From NCBI GenBank assembly GCA_016212795.1, contig JACRDT010000013.1:1-64000 (forward strand): a stretch of 64,000 bases of DNA. The letters run 5' to 3'. The DNA comes from Elusimicrobiota bacterium. GTDB lineage: Bacteria; Elusimicrobiota; Elusimicrobia; UBA1565; UBA9628. The notes under the pieces are model-generated. The model saw only the letters and a program-made list of their open reading frames with translations. It searched no databases and was not told the DNA's origin. Shown here piece after piece: positions 41,307 to 49,345 of this stretch (its first letter is position 1; each line of letters opens with the position of its first letter). Position numbers and translations under genes: made by a program.

Positions 41307-41389
41307 CCGAGCAGATGCATCCACAGAATGCGGGGCGACTGTTGACCCCCTCAATGCTCGCCTCCCCGCGGGGGAGGCTCACGATATGA
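41303..41389 (+). CDS. 28-aa coupling ORF between phosphatase and kinase
   Basis: An ATG at 41303 overlaps the phosphatase stop (ATGA). The ORF runs 28 codons and its TGA overlaps the kinase ATG at 41386 (ATGA). It contains the GC-palindrome repeat, read as MLASPRGRL. Continuous re-initiation through it could unfold the hairpin and feed the kinase start. It may have no trans function. Confidence 0.45.
   Translation: MTEQMHPQNAGRLLTPSMLASPRGRLTI
41351..41385 (+). promoter_or_regulatory. GC-palindrome repeat before the kinase gene (copy 3 of 3)
   Basis: GCCTCCCC (41360-41367), GCG and GGGGAGGC (41371-41378) form the same 8-bp hairpin as before rmlA, with similar flanks (CAATGCTC before, CTCACGATATG after). 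The purine arm lies 8 nt before the kinase ATG. Confidence 0.7.
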
Positions 41390-43206
41390 AAGAGGTGCTG
41401 CTGGGCGGCCGCCGCATCAAGCTCGACCCGTCGCGGCTCATCGGCACGGGGGGCGAGGCGGACGTCTACGACATCGGCTCCGGGCTGGCGCTCAAGCTCT
41501 ACAAGGCGCCCGACCACCCGGACTACCGGGGGCTCCCGGACGAGCAGCGCGGCGCCAAGGAGAGGCTCGCCGCCTGCGCCGACAAGCTGCGGGAGTTCCC
41601 CGCCTCCCTCCCCCCCAGGGTGGTGGCGCCCATGGAGACCGCGATGGACAAGGCGGGCCGCGCCGCGGGCTACTCCATGCGGCTGGTGCCGGACGCCGAA
41701 CCCCTCCACCGCTGGGCCGAGCCGGGCTTCCGCCGCGCCGTCCCCCCGGCCGTGGTCGGTCCGCTCTTCCTCGACCTCCACGCCACCGTGGCGCGCCTCC
41801 ACGAGGCCGGCGTCGTGATCGGCGACTTCAACGACCTCAACGTGCTGGTCGCGGCCGGCCTGGCCCACCTCATCGACGCTGACAGCTTCCAGTTCGGGCG
41901 GCACCCCTGCCGGACCTACACGGAGCGCTTCGTGGACCCCCTGACCTGCGACTGCCGCGACCTGCGGCCGGTGCGGCCCCACGACTCGGCAAGCGACTGG
42001 TACGCCTTCGAGACCCTGCTCTTCCAGAGCCTGCTCCTGGTGCACCCCTACGGCGGGGTCCTGCCGGGCGACCAGGGGCGGCCCTCGGAAAGGGCGCTGG
42101 CCCGCATCACCGTCCTCGACCCCCGCGTCCGCTACCCGAGGCCCGCCGTGCCGTGGCGGGCGCTCCCCGACGAGCTCCTGCACCGGTTCCACGCCACCTT
42201 CGTCCGAGACGAGCGCAGCCCATTCCCCCACGGGCTCCTGGAGTCCCTGCGCTGGACGCGCTGCCCGTCCTGCGGCGCTTTCCACGCCCGGCTCTCCTGC
42301 CCCGCCTGCGCCGGCCTGGCCCCAGGAGGCCAGGTCGTCGCAGGCGCAGGTCGTTCTCCTTTCGCCGGAGACGGCCTGGCGGCCGCGGTCCGCCAGGTCG
42401 TCACCGTGCACGGCCGGGTCAAGGCCCAGCGCCTCCTCCTGACCGCGGGCGAGGTCGTGGCCGTGGGCCCCGAGGGCTGGCTCGTCTACGAGGCCGGGGA
42501 GTTCCGCCGCGAGGACGGCAGCGTGGCCTTCCGGGGACCCATGCGGCCGCAGACGCGCTATTTCCTATCGGGCAACCGGACCGTCGCGGCCGGGCGGCGC
42601 GAGGCCTTCGCCTTCGCGGACGGACGCTCCTGGTGGGAGCGCGACGGGGCGCTCTGGCGGGAGGGAGCGCTGGGCGACGAGCGCGTCGGGGAGGTGCTCG
42701 CCGGGCAGACGAGCTTCTGGGTGGGGCCGCAGTTCGGCTTCGGCTTCTACCGCGCCGGCGGGATCACGGTGGCCTTTGTCTTCGACGGGGTCCGCCGCGG
42801 CCTGGCCGACGGGGTCGCCCTCCCGCCGCTCCGGGGCCGCGTCATCGACGCCGACTGCGCGTTCGGCGACGGGAGGGCCTGGCTCATCCTGCACCTCGAG
42901 GCGGGCGGCCGGTTCACGCGGCGCTGCGTGGTCATCCGCCGGGACGGGAGCGTCGCCGCTGCCGCGGACTCGCCCCCGTGGCTCGAGGCCGTGCAGGGGG
43001 CCTGCGCGGCCGGCCCCTACCTCTTCGTGCCCACGGACCGGGGCATCGTCCGGGTGGAGGAATCGCTCGCGCGCTGGACCGAATTCCCGGAGACCGAGCC
43101 TTTCGTGGACGCGAGCTCCCGCCTCGCGGCCGGCCCAGGCGGCCTGATCGTCGCCAACCGGCGCGAAGTCGTGAAGCTATCACTGACCCAGGAGGTATCG
43201 CCATGA
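41386..43206 (+). CDS. Ser/Thr protein kinase with zinc ribbon (TerY-P type)
   Basis: The 606-aa product has an N-terminal kinase fold: Gly loop GTGGEADVY (20-28), Lys37 in ALKLYK, catalytic Asp147 and Asn152 in IGDFNDLNVL, and the metal-binding Asp near 164 in LIDADSFQF. Residues from 293 form a zinc ribbon (CPSCGAFHARLSCPAC). A type 1 repeat encodes residues about 310-331. The remainder (about 340-600) is beta-rich with WW-type repeats, perhaps a sensor propeller. Kinase plus zinc ribbon beside PP2C and vWA genes matches the TerY-P triad. Targets are unknown; the SPFH protein or NAD enzymes of the operon are candidates. The stop overlaps the next start. Confidence 0.88.
   Translation: MKEVLLGGRRIKLDPSRLIGTGGEADVYDIGSGLALKLYKAPDHPDYRGLPDEQRGAKERLAACADKLREFPASLPPRVVAPMETAMDKAGRAAGYSMRLVPDAEPLHRWAEPGFRRAVPPAVVGPLFLDLHATVARLHEAGVVIGDFNDLNVLVAAGLAHLIDADSFQFGRHPCRTYTERFVDPLTCDCRDLRPVRPHDSASDWYAFETLLFQSLLLVHPYGGVLPGDQGRPSERALARITVLDPRVRYPRPAVPWRALPDELLHRFHATFVRDERSPFPHGLLESLRWTRCPSCGAFHARLSCPACAGLAPGGQVVAGAGRSPFAGDGLAAAVRQVVTVHGRVKAQRLLLTAGEVVAVGPEGWLVYEAGEFRREDGSVAFRGPMRPQTRYFLSGNRTVAAGRREAFAFADGRSWWERDGALWREGALGDERVGEVLAGQTSFWVGPQFGFGFYRAGGITVAFVFDGVRRGLADGVALPPLRGRVIDADCAFGDGRAWLILHLEAGGRFTRRCVVIRRDGSVAAAADSPPWLEAVQGACAAGPYLFVPTDRGIVRVEESLARWTEFPETEPFVDASSRLAAGPGGLIVANRREVVKLSLTQEVSP
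42313..42380 (+). repeat. type 1 coding palindromic repeat in the kinase gene
   Basis: This segment encodes [20 protein letters not shown] directly after the zinc ribbon, at a domain boundary. Confidence 0.85.
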
Positions 43207-44261
43207 CCGTCAAGACCACGCCGACCCTGCCGGCCTTCTACGACCCGGCCCACGCCGGGAGCTGGGACTACGCCCCGGACCAGGCCCGGCTCTTCACCGC
43301 GGCCGCCCAATGGAGGAAGGAGCACGACGTGCCCCCCGCCGCGTCCGACCGCTTCGCGGTGCACCTGCTGCTCATCGACGCGCAGAAGGACTTCTGCTTC
43401 CCGAAAGGCACGCTCTACGTGGCGGGCCGCTCGGGCCAGGGGGCCGTCGACGACAGCCGCCGCATCGCGGAGTTCGTCTACCGCAACCTGCCCCACCTCA
43501 CGAGCATCACGACCACGATGGACACCCACTTCGCCTACCAGATCTTCTTCCCGTCGTTCTGGGTCGACCGGGACGGCGGGCCGCTCACGCCGTTCAGGGA
43601 GATCTCGGCCGACCAGATCGGCCGGGGCGAGGTCAGGCCAGCGCCCATCATGGCCAAGTGGCTCTGCCAGGGAAACTACACCTGGCTCCTCAAGCAGACC
43701 CTGCACTACTGCGCGGAGCTGGAGAAGGCCGGCAAGTACAAGCTCTACCTCTGGCCGCCGCACTGCCTCCTGGGCTCGGACGGCCACGCGCTGGCCGGGG
43801 TCATCCACGAGGCGCGGCTGTTCCACTCCTTCGTCCGGGGAGCGCAGTCGTGGGTGGAGGTCAAGGGAGGCAACCCCCTCACGGAGAACTACTCCGTGCT
43901 CCGGCCCGAGGTGCTGACCAGGCACGACGGGGCGCCGCTCGCCCAAAGGAACGCCCTGTTCCTCAAGAGCCTGCTCGCCTCGGACGCGGTCGTCATCGCC
44001 GGCCAGGCCGCGAGCCACTGCGTGAAGAGCTCCATCGACGACCTGCTCGGCGAGATCCTCGCCCAGGACCCGTCGCTGGCGGCCAAGGTCTACATCCTGA
44101 CCGACTGCATGTCCTCGGTCACGGTGCCCGACGGCAAGGGCGGGTTCGCGGCCGACTTCACGGCGCAGGCCGAGGACGCCTTCCAGCGCTTCGCCGGCGC
44201 CGGGATGCGCCTGGTGCGCTCGACGGACCCGGTCGAATCCTGGCCGGGCATCAAGCTCTAG
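43203..44261 (+). CDS. isochorismatase-family hydrolase, nicotinamidase-like
   Basis: The 352-aa product is an isochorismatase-fold hydrolase. Catalytic Asp59 lies in LLLIDAQKDFC, and nucleophile Cys273 in AGQAASHCVKSS; a family Lys lies between. The usual small nicotinamidase (PncA) has about 200 residues; this one has extra N-terminal residues and insertions, so other amides or isochorismate-like substrates are possible. Placement beside nicotinate phosphoribosyltransferase and a NAD-kinase-like protein favours nicotinamide deamidation to nicotinate, feeding NAD salvage. ATGA overlap with the kinase gene shows coupling. The vWA gene follows after 11 nt with AGGAGGT. Confidence 0.85.
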   Translation: MTVKTTPTLPAFYDPAHAGSWDYAPDQARLFTAAAQWRKEHDVPPAASDRFAVHLLLIDAQKDFCFPKGTLYVAGRSGQGAVDDSRRIAEFVYRNLPHLTSITTTMDTHFAYQIFFPSFWVDRDGGPLTPFREISADQIGRGEVRPAPIMAKWLCQGNYTWLLKQTLHYCAELEKAGKYKLYLWPPHCLLGSDGHALAGVIHEARLFHSFVRGAQSWVEVKGGNPLTENYSVLRPEVLTRHDGAPLAQRNALFLKSLLASDAVVIAGQAASHCVKSSIDDLLGEILAQDPSLAAKVYILTDCMSSVTVPDGKGGFAADFTAQAEDAFQRFAGAGMRLVRSTDPVESWPGIKL

Positions 44262-44272
44262 GAGGTAACGAT

Positions 44273-45055
44273 ATGAACGACCCGAAAGAGATGCTGAAGG
44301 CGGCCCACGAGGAAGGAGAGCTCTCGGACGCGGCGATGGCGGCCCTGTCCATCCCCGACCTCGGCGCCCAGATCCAGGCCGCGCTCGGGGTGACCCCCGA
44401 CGACGTGCCGGCCAGCGAGGTGGTGCTGGTGACGATGATGCCCGACGACTCGGGCTCCATCCGCTTCGCCGGCAACGCGCAGGCGGTGCGGGAAGGCCAC
44501 AACCTGGTGCTCGACGCCCTGGCGGCGTCCAAGGCCCGGGAGGGCGTCCTCGTGCACACCCGCTACCTGAACGGCCTGGTGCTCTATCCCTACTGCGGGC
44601 TCGACAGGGCGCTGCGCATGGACGCGGCCAACTACGACCCCAACCTGGGGACGCCGCTCTACGACCAGACCGTGGTGCTGCTGGGCACGGTGCTGGCCAA
44701 ATCGAGGGAGTTCGCCCAGGCCGGGGTGCCGGTGCGGACCGTGACGCTCCTCATCACGGACGGCGAGGACGCGGGGTCGCAGCGGTCCAAGGCGGGCGAC
44801 GTGGCCGTGCTCATGCGCGACATGCTCCGGGCGGAACGGCACATCGTGGCCGCGCTGGGCGTGGACAACGGCAGCACGGACTTCCGCCGGATCTTCCGGG
44901 AGATGGGCATCGAGGACCGCTGGATCCTGACGCCGGGGAACAAGGCCAGCGACATCCGGCGGGCCTTCGCCGTCTTCTCCCAGTCCGCGGCGCGGGCAAG
45001 CCAGGGCACGGGCCAGTTCGCCAAGGTGTCGGTCGGAGGGTTCGGGGCTCCTTGA
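44273..45055 (+). CDS. vWA-domain protein (TerY-like)
   Basis: The 260-aa product has a von Willebrand A domain with an intact metal-ion-dependent adhesion site: DDSGSI (residues 58-63), a Thr in LGTPLYDQ and a later Asp in [13 protein letters not shown]. vWA proteins of the TerY type assemble with partner proteins through a bound metal ion. Together with the phosphatase and kinase it completes the TerY-P-like triad, here interrupted by the nicotinamidase gene. A perfect AGGAGGT precedes the ATG. It may scaffold the enzymes of this operon; direct evidence is lacking. Confidence 0.85.
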   Translation: MNDPKEMLKAAHEEGELSDAAMAALSIPDLGAQIQAALGVTPDDVPASEVVLVTMMPDDSGSIRFAGNAQAVREGHNLVLDALAASKAREGVLVHTRYLNGLVLYPYCGLDRALRMDAANYDPNLGTPLYDQTVVLLGTVLAKSREFAQAGVPVRTVTLLITDGEDAGSQRSKAGDVAVLMRDMLRAERHIVAALGVDNGSTDFRRIFREMGIEDRWILTPGNKASDIRRAFAVFSQSAARASQGTGQFAKVSVGGFGAP

Positions 45056-45074
45056 GGGGCCCCGGGAGGACTCT

Positions 45075-46685
45075 ATGAACGGCACGCCGCGTCGCGAGAC
45101 GGCCGGACCGGTGTACGGGGGGTCGCTCGCCCTGCTCACGGACCTCTACCAGCTCACCATGGCCCAGGGTTACTGGAAGTCGGGGCTCGACCGCCACGAG
45201 GCGGTCTTCCACCTCTACTTCCGCAAGAACCCCTTCAACGGCGGCTACGCCGTGGCGTGCGGCCTCGACACGGCCGCGCGGTTCATGGAGTCCTTCGCGT
45301 TCGCCGAGGACGACCTCGCCTACCTGGCCAGCCTGCCGGGCGCGGCCGTCCTCCCTTCGCCCGGCGCCGCAGGACCCTCAGGGGGGCCGGAGGCGCCGGG
45401 CTCGAACGGGGCGCCCCTGTTCGAGCCCGGCTTCCTGGACTACCTGGCCGGCATGCGCCTGGAGTGCGACGTGGACGCGGCGCCGGAAGGGAGCGTCCTC
45501 TTCGCGCCCGAGCCCATGCTGAGGGTCCGGGGGCCGCTCCCGCAGTGCCAGCTCCTCGAGACCGCCCTCCTCAACATCCTCAACTTCCAGACCCTGATCG
45601 CGACCAAGGCCAGCCGGGTGGCGCTGGCCGCGGCCGGCAGCCCGGTCCTCGAGTTCGGCCTGCGGCGGGCCCAGGGCATCGACGGCGGGCTGAGCGCCAG
45701 CCGCGCGGCCTACGTCGGCGGCTGCGCCGCCACCTCCAACGCGCTCGCGGGCAAGCTCTTCGGCATCCCGGTGAGGGGCACCCACGCCCACAGCTGGGTC
45801 ATGGCCTTCGACAGCGAGCTGGAGGCCTTCGAGGCCTACGCCGAAGCCCTCCCGGGCGACTGCGTGTTCCTGGTGGACACCTACGACACCCTGGGAGGGG
45901 TGCGCCGCGCCATCGAGGTGGGGCGGCGGCTGCGCGAGCGCGGCCGCAGGCTCGCGGGCGTGCGGCTCGACTCCGGCGACCTCGCGGCCTTGAGCATCGA
46001 GGCTCGGCGGCTCCTGGACGAGGCGGGCTTCGCGGACGCCTTCGTCGCCGCCTCGAGCGACCTCGACGAGAAAGCCATCGCCGACCTGCGCGGCCGCGGG
46101 GCCCGCGTCACGGTCTGGGGCGTGGGGACCAAGCTGGTCACGGGCGACGGCCAGCCGGCCCTGGGCGGGGTCTACAAGCTCGGCGCCCTGCGCCCTCCGG
46201 GAGGGGCGTGGCGCGACACGCTCAAGGCGTCGGGCGAGCCGGCCAAGGCCTCCTACCCGGGCATCCTCCAGGTCCGCCGCTCCTCCGAAGGCGGCCGGCC
46301 CGTGCGCGACACGATCTACGACGTCCGCCAGCCCCCCGCGGGCGGCGGGGCAGAGCTGTTGGTCCCCGTGTTCCGGGCGGGACGCCGGGTCCTGCCCCCG
46401 GCGGACCTGGCCCCGGGAGGCCAGGTCGTCGCAGGCGCAGGACGCGCTCCATTCGCCGGAGACGGCCTGGAGGCGGCCAGGCTGCGCGCCCGCGGCCAGC
46501 TCGCCTCCCTCCCGGCGGGCGTGCTGCGGCTCTCGGAGCCGGAGCGGTTCCCGGTGGAGCTCGAGCCGGGCCTGGCCGCCCGGCGGGAAGCACTGCTCAA
46601 GACCGCAAGCGTTCGCGGCACGCGCGGCGAGTCCTTCAACGACATCGATTCGTCCGCGCCGAGCGCGCGGACATCCAGGAGGTGA
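45075..46685 (+). CDS. pncB: nicotinate phosphoribosyltransferase
   Basis: The 536-aa product converts nicotinate and PRPP to nicotinate mononucleotide in the Preiss-Handler route to NAD. It begins [19 protein letters not shown], typical of the family, and has [56 protein letters not shown] (catalytic His region) and GVRLDSGDL. Two coding insertions are visible: a palindromic stretch at 45360-45400 (residues about 96-109) and a type 1 repeat (residues about 443-465), both likely surface loops. The SPFH gene starts 3 nt after its stop, with AGGAGGTGA overlapping the end. Confidence 0.95.
   Translation: MNGTPRRETAGPVYGGSLALLTDLYQLTMAQGYWKSGLDRHEAVFHLYFRKNPFNGGYAVACGLDTAARFMESFAFAEDDLAYLASLPGAAVLPSPGAAGPSGGPEAPGSNGAPLFEPGFLDYLAGMRLECDVDAAPEGSVLFAPEPMLRVRGPLPQCQLLETALLNILNFQTLIATKASRVALAAAGSPVLEFGLRRAQGIDGGLSASRAAYVGGCAATSNALAGKLFGIPVRGTHAHSWVMAFDSELEAFEAYAEALPGDCVFLVDTYDTLGGVRRAIEVGRRLRERGRRLAGVRLDSGDLAALSIEARRLLDEAGFADAFVAASSDLDEKAIADLRGRGARVTVWGVGTKLVTGDGQPALGGVYKLGALRPPGGAWRDTLKASGEPAKASYPGILQVRRSSEGGRPVRDTIYDVRQPPAGGGAELLVPVFRAGRRVLPPADLAPGGQVVAGAGRAPFAGDGLEAARLRARGQLASLPAGVLRLSEPERFPVELEPGLAARREALLKTASVRGTRGESFNDIDSSAPSARTSRR
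45360..45400 (+). repeat. palindromic insertion in pncB
   Basis: CCCGGCGCC (45360-45368) and GGCGCCGGG (45392-45400) are inverted copies around a CCCTCAGGGGGG-rich loop. The segment encodes a Gly/Pro/Ala loop not expected in this enzyme. Confidence 0.5.
46403..46470 (+). repeat. type 1 coding palindromic repeat in pncB
   Basis: This segment encodes [20 protein letters not shown] in the C-terminal part of the enzyme. Confidence 0.85.
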
Positions 46686-46688
46686 GTT

Positions 46689-47654
46689 ATGTTCGGCCTA
46701 CGCTACCACAAGTCGTCCCCGACTGACTACGTGCTGCACTACAGGAGGGGCAAGCTCGCCGCCGAAGGCGCCGGGCTCTCCTTCCTCTACTGGGCCCCGA
46801 TCTCGACCTTGGTCCAGGTGCCGCTGGGGAGCGCGGAACTGCCGTTCGTGTTCAAGGAGATCACCTCCGACTTCCAGGAGGCCACCATCCAGGGCCAACT
46901 CTCCTACCGGGTGCAGGACCCCCGGCGGCTGGCGAGCCTGCTGGACTACAGCCTCCGGCCCGACGGCGGCTACGCCTCCGAGGACCCGGGCATGCTGGGC
47001 CAGCGCCTCGTCGAAGCCGCCCAGGCCGCCACGCGCTCGCTCATCGAGCGCCTCTCCCTGCGGGAGGCGCTGGCCAGCGCCGACAGCGTGGTCGGCCAGC
47101 TCAAGCGCTCCTTGCCGGCCGACGCCCAGGTCACGATGCTGGGCGTCGAGGTCCTCGGCGTCGCCGTGTCGAGCATCCGCCCCGGCCCGGAGATGGCCAA
47201 GGCCCTGGAAGCCCAGGCGCGCGAACGCCTCAAGCAGGAAGCCGACGACGCGGTCTACGAGCGCCGCAACGCGGCCGTGGACGCCGAGCGGCGCATCAAG
47301 GAGAGCGAGCTCGACACCGAGATCGCCGTGGAGGAGAAGCTCCGCGCCATCCGCGAGCGCAAGATGGCGGCGGACGTCGCCGTCGAGGACGCCCGCGCCG
47401 CCCTGGTGGAGCGCCAGGCGGCCAACGACCGCAAGGCCGCCGACTCCAAGGCCTACGCCCTGGACGCCACCCTCAAGCCGGTGCGCGACCTCGACTGGCG
47501 CATCCTGCTGGCCGCCGGCTCGGGCTCGCTCGACAGCGGGCTCCTCATCGCCTCGGCCTTCGGGGATTTGGCGGCCAACGCGGGCAAGATCGGCGAGCTC
47601 AACATCTCGCCGGACCTGCTGCGGACGCTCGTCAAGGAGGGCAAGGGGTCGTGA
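46689..47654 (+). CDS. SPFH/band-7 domain protein
   Basis: The 321-aa product has an SPFH (stomatin/flotillin-type) domain in residues about 10-185 (FKEITSDFQEATIQGQLSYRVQDP is split by beta turns as in the family). A long charged coiled coil follows (about 180-260: ERLKQEADDAVYERRNAAVD and similar), then a C-terminal segment of small residues. SPFH proteins form large rings or scaffolds on membranes. No obvious transmembrane helix is present at the N-terminus. It could be a scaffold or phosphorylation target for this operon. The stop overlaps the next gene's GTG (GTGA). Confidence 0.85.
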   Translation: MFGLRYHKSSPTDYVLHYRRGKLAAEGAGLSFLYWAPISTLVQVPLGSAELPFVFKEITSDFQEATIQGQLSYRVQDPRRLASLLDYSLRPDGGYASEDPGMLGQRLVEAAQAATRSLIERLSLREALASADSVVGQLKRSLPADAQVTMLGVEVLGVAVSSIRPGPEMAKALEAQARERLKQEADDAVYERRNAAVDAERRIKESELDTEIAVEEKLRAIRERKMAADVAVEDARAALVERQAANDRKAADSKAYALDATLKPVRDLDWRILLAAGSGSLDSGLLIASAFGDLAANAGKIGELNISPDLLRTLVKEGKGS

Positions 47655-48652
47655 ACCACGAGAAGATCGTGCTCGTCACGCGCAGGACCCGGCTGGAGGG
47701 GCTCCTCGAGCGCTTCAACACCAAGGCGCAGGCCCGCTTCTACCTCGAGCACGAGGGCCTGGACTTCCAAGGCTACCAGGACGAGCACGACGCCTACCGC
47801 GGGGCCCTGGAGGCCCTGCGGCGGGCCCTCGAGTTCGGCCTGCCGGTCCACGAGATCGACCGCTCCTTCCTGCCCACCTACCTGTTCACGGCGGCGGACC
47901 TCGTCGTGACCGCGGGGCAGGACGGCCTCGTGGCCAACGCGGCCAAGTACGTGGGGGGGGCCGCCATCGTGGCCGTCAACCCCGACCCGTCGCGCATCGA
48001 CGGCATCCTGCTCCCCTTCCAGGTCGGCCAGGCGAGGGCCGGCGCGGCCGCGGTCCTGGAGGGCAGAGCCAGGCTGCGCGAGGTGACCATGGCCGAGGCC
48101 AGGCTCGCCGACGGCTCGAGGCTGCTGGCCTTCAACGACCTCTTCATCGGGCCGCGCACCCACGTCTCGGCCAGGTACCTCCTGCGCCACGGCTCGCGCC
48201 GCGAGCGCCAGTCCTCCAGCGGCCTCATCGTCTCCACGGGCGCGGGCTCGACCGGCTGGCTCTCCTCGATGTTCAACATGGCCGCGGGGGTGGGGGCCGC
48301 GTTCGGGGGCGGCGCCGCCCCGCGCCCCCCCCGCCTCGACTGGGAGGATCCCCGGCTGGTCTTCGTGGTTCGCGAGCCCTTCGCGAGCCGGGAGTCCCAG
48401 GCCGGGCTCGTGGCCGGCTTCGTGGAGCCCGGCGCCGAGCTCGTGCTCGAATCGCTGATGCCCTCCGGCGGGACCGTGTTCTCGGACGGCGTCGAGAGCG
48501 ACTTCCTGCCCTTCGACGCCGGGGCGGTGCTGCGCGTGGCCGCGGCCGGCGAGCGCGCGCGGCTGGCCGCGCCCGGCGTTTCTGACGCGAGCACTGCTCG
48601 CGTGGACGTGCCGCCTCCGCCCGACACGGGCAGCGGCCTGGCCGCGCCCTAA
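47651..48652 (+). CDS. NAD-kinase-like protein
   Basis: The 333-aa product resembles ATP-NAD kinase. It has VTAGQDGLVANAAKY where GGDGTxL is usual, LLAFNDLFIG for the NE/D motif, and IVSTGAGSTGWLSS for the TGSTAY motif. NAD kinase makes NADP from NAD. The changed GGDG motif (GQDG) weakens certainty that it is active; a NAD sensor or a related kinase is possible. The C-terminal 35 residues contain a partial type 2 repeat (48569-48632) and a Pro-rich tail. GTG start overlaps the SPFH stop. Confidence 0.75.
   Translation: MNHEKIVLVTRRTRLEGLLERFNTKAQARFYLEHEGLDFQGYQDEHDAYRGALEALRRALEFGLPVHEIDRSFLPTYLFTAADLVVTAGQDGLVANAAKYVGGAAIVAVNPDPSRIDGILLPFQVGQARAGAAAVLEGRARLREVTMAEARLADGSRLLAFNDLFIGPRTHVSARYLLRHGSRRERQSSSGLIVSTGAGSTGWLSSMFNMAAGVGAAFGGGAAPRPPRLDWEDPRLVFVVREPFASRESQAGLVAGFVEPGAELVLESLMPSGGTVFSDGVESDFLPFDAGAVLRVAAAGERARLAAPGVSDASTARVDVPPPPDTGSGLAAP
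48569..48632 (+). repeat. partial type 2 coding repeat at 3' end of NAD-kinase-like gene
   Basis: The stretch keeps APGVSDA and VPPPPDTG-like parts but has an inserted GCGAGCACTGCTCGC hairpin in the middle, giving a different sequence there. Confidence 0.6.
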
Positions 48653-48657
48653 TTCGG

Positions 48658-48663
48658 TATACT
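48658..48663 (+). promoter_or_regulatory. -10 element of the NrtR-like gene (leaderless)
   Basis: TATACT ends 6 nt before the ATG at 48670. The regulator may therefore also be made from its own transcript. Confidence 0.55.
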
Positions 48664-48669
48664 CTGCCC

Positions 48670-49344
48670 ATGGGCGTCAGGGTGGCGGTGGACATCGTCA
48701 TCTTCTCGGTCCGCGACGGGCGGCTCAAGGCGCTGCTCGTCAAGCGGGGCGTGCCGCCCTTCGAGGGGCGCTGGGCCGTCCCGGGCGGGTTCCTCAAGGA
48801 CGACGAGGCGCTCGACGAGGCGGCCCGCCGGGAGCTCCTCGAGGAGACCGGGGTCGCGGACGTCTACCTCGAGCAGCTCTTCACCTTCGGCGCCCCGGGC
48901 CGCGACCCCCGCGGCCGCGTGCTCTCCGTCAGCTACTTCGCCCTGCTCCCCGCCGGCTCCAAGGCGGCCCCGCCCTCGGCGGGCGGCGACGCCGCCGAGG
49001 CCGCCTGGTTCGACGCCTACGAGCCTCCCCCCCTGGCCTTCGATCACGCGGCCATCCTCGACTACGCGCGCCAACGCCTGCGCTGGAAGCTGGAATGGAC
49101 GACGGTGGGGTTCGGCCTCGTGCCCGGCCGCTTCACCCTGACCGAGCTCCAGCGCGTCTTCGAGGCCGTGCTGGGCAGGGGCGTCGACAAGCGCAACTTC
49201 CGGCGCAAGGTCCTGGCCCTCGGGGTGCTCCGCGCCACCAAGGAGAGCCGCCGCGAGGGCCTCACCCGGCCGGCCCGGCTCTTCGAGTTCTCGGCCTCGC
49301 GCTTCGAGAAGCTCCGCGAGCGTGGGGTGCTGTTCCCGTTCTGA
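48670..49344 (+). CDS. NrtR-type NUDIX transcriptional regulator
   Basis: The 224-aa product has an N-terminal NUDIX domain (residues about 5-140): VDIVIFSVRDGRLKALLVKR, WAVPGGFLKDDEALDEAA then RRELLEETGV, which is close to a full NUDIX box. The C-terminal part (about 150-224) is a winged helix with FTLTELQRVFEAVLGRGVDK then RNFRRKVL, as in NrtR. NrtR proteins repress NAD biosynthesis genes and respond to ADP-ribose or related metabolites. Here it ends the NAD salvage and phospho-signalling operon, and the palindrome at 40617-40657 is a natural operator candidate. Confidence 0.9.
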   Translation: MGVRVAVDIVIFSVRDGRLKALLVKRGVPPFEGRWAVPGGFLKDDEALDEAARRELLEETGVADVYLEQLFTFGAPGRDPRGRVLSVSYFALLPAGSKAAPPSAGGDAAEAAWFDAYEPPPLAFDHAAILDYARQRLRWKLEWTTVGFGLVPGRFTLTELQRVFEAVLGRGVDKRNFRRKVLALGVLRATKESRREGLTRPARLFEFSASRFEKLRERGVLFPF

Positions 49345-49345
49345 C

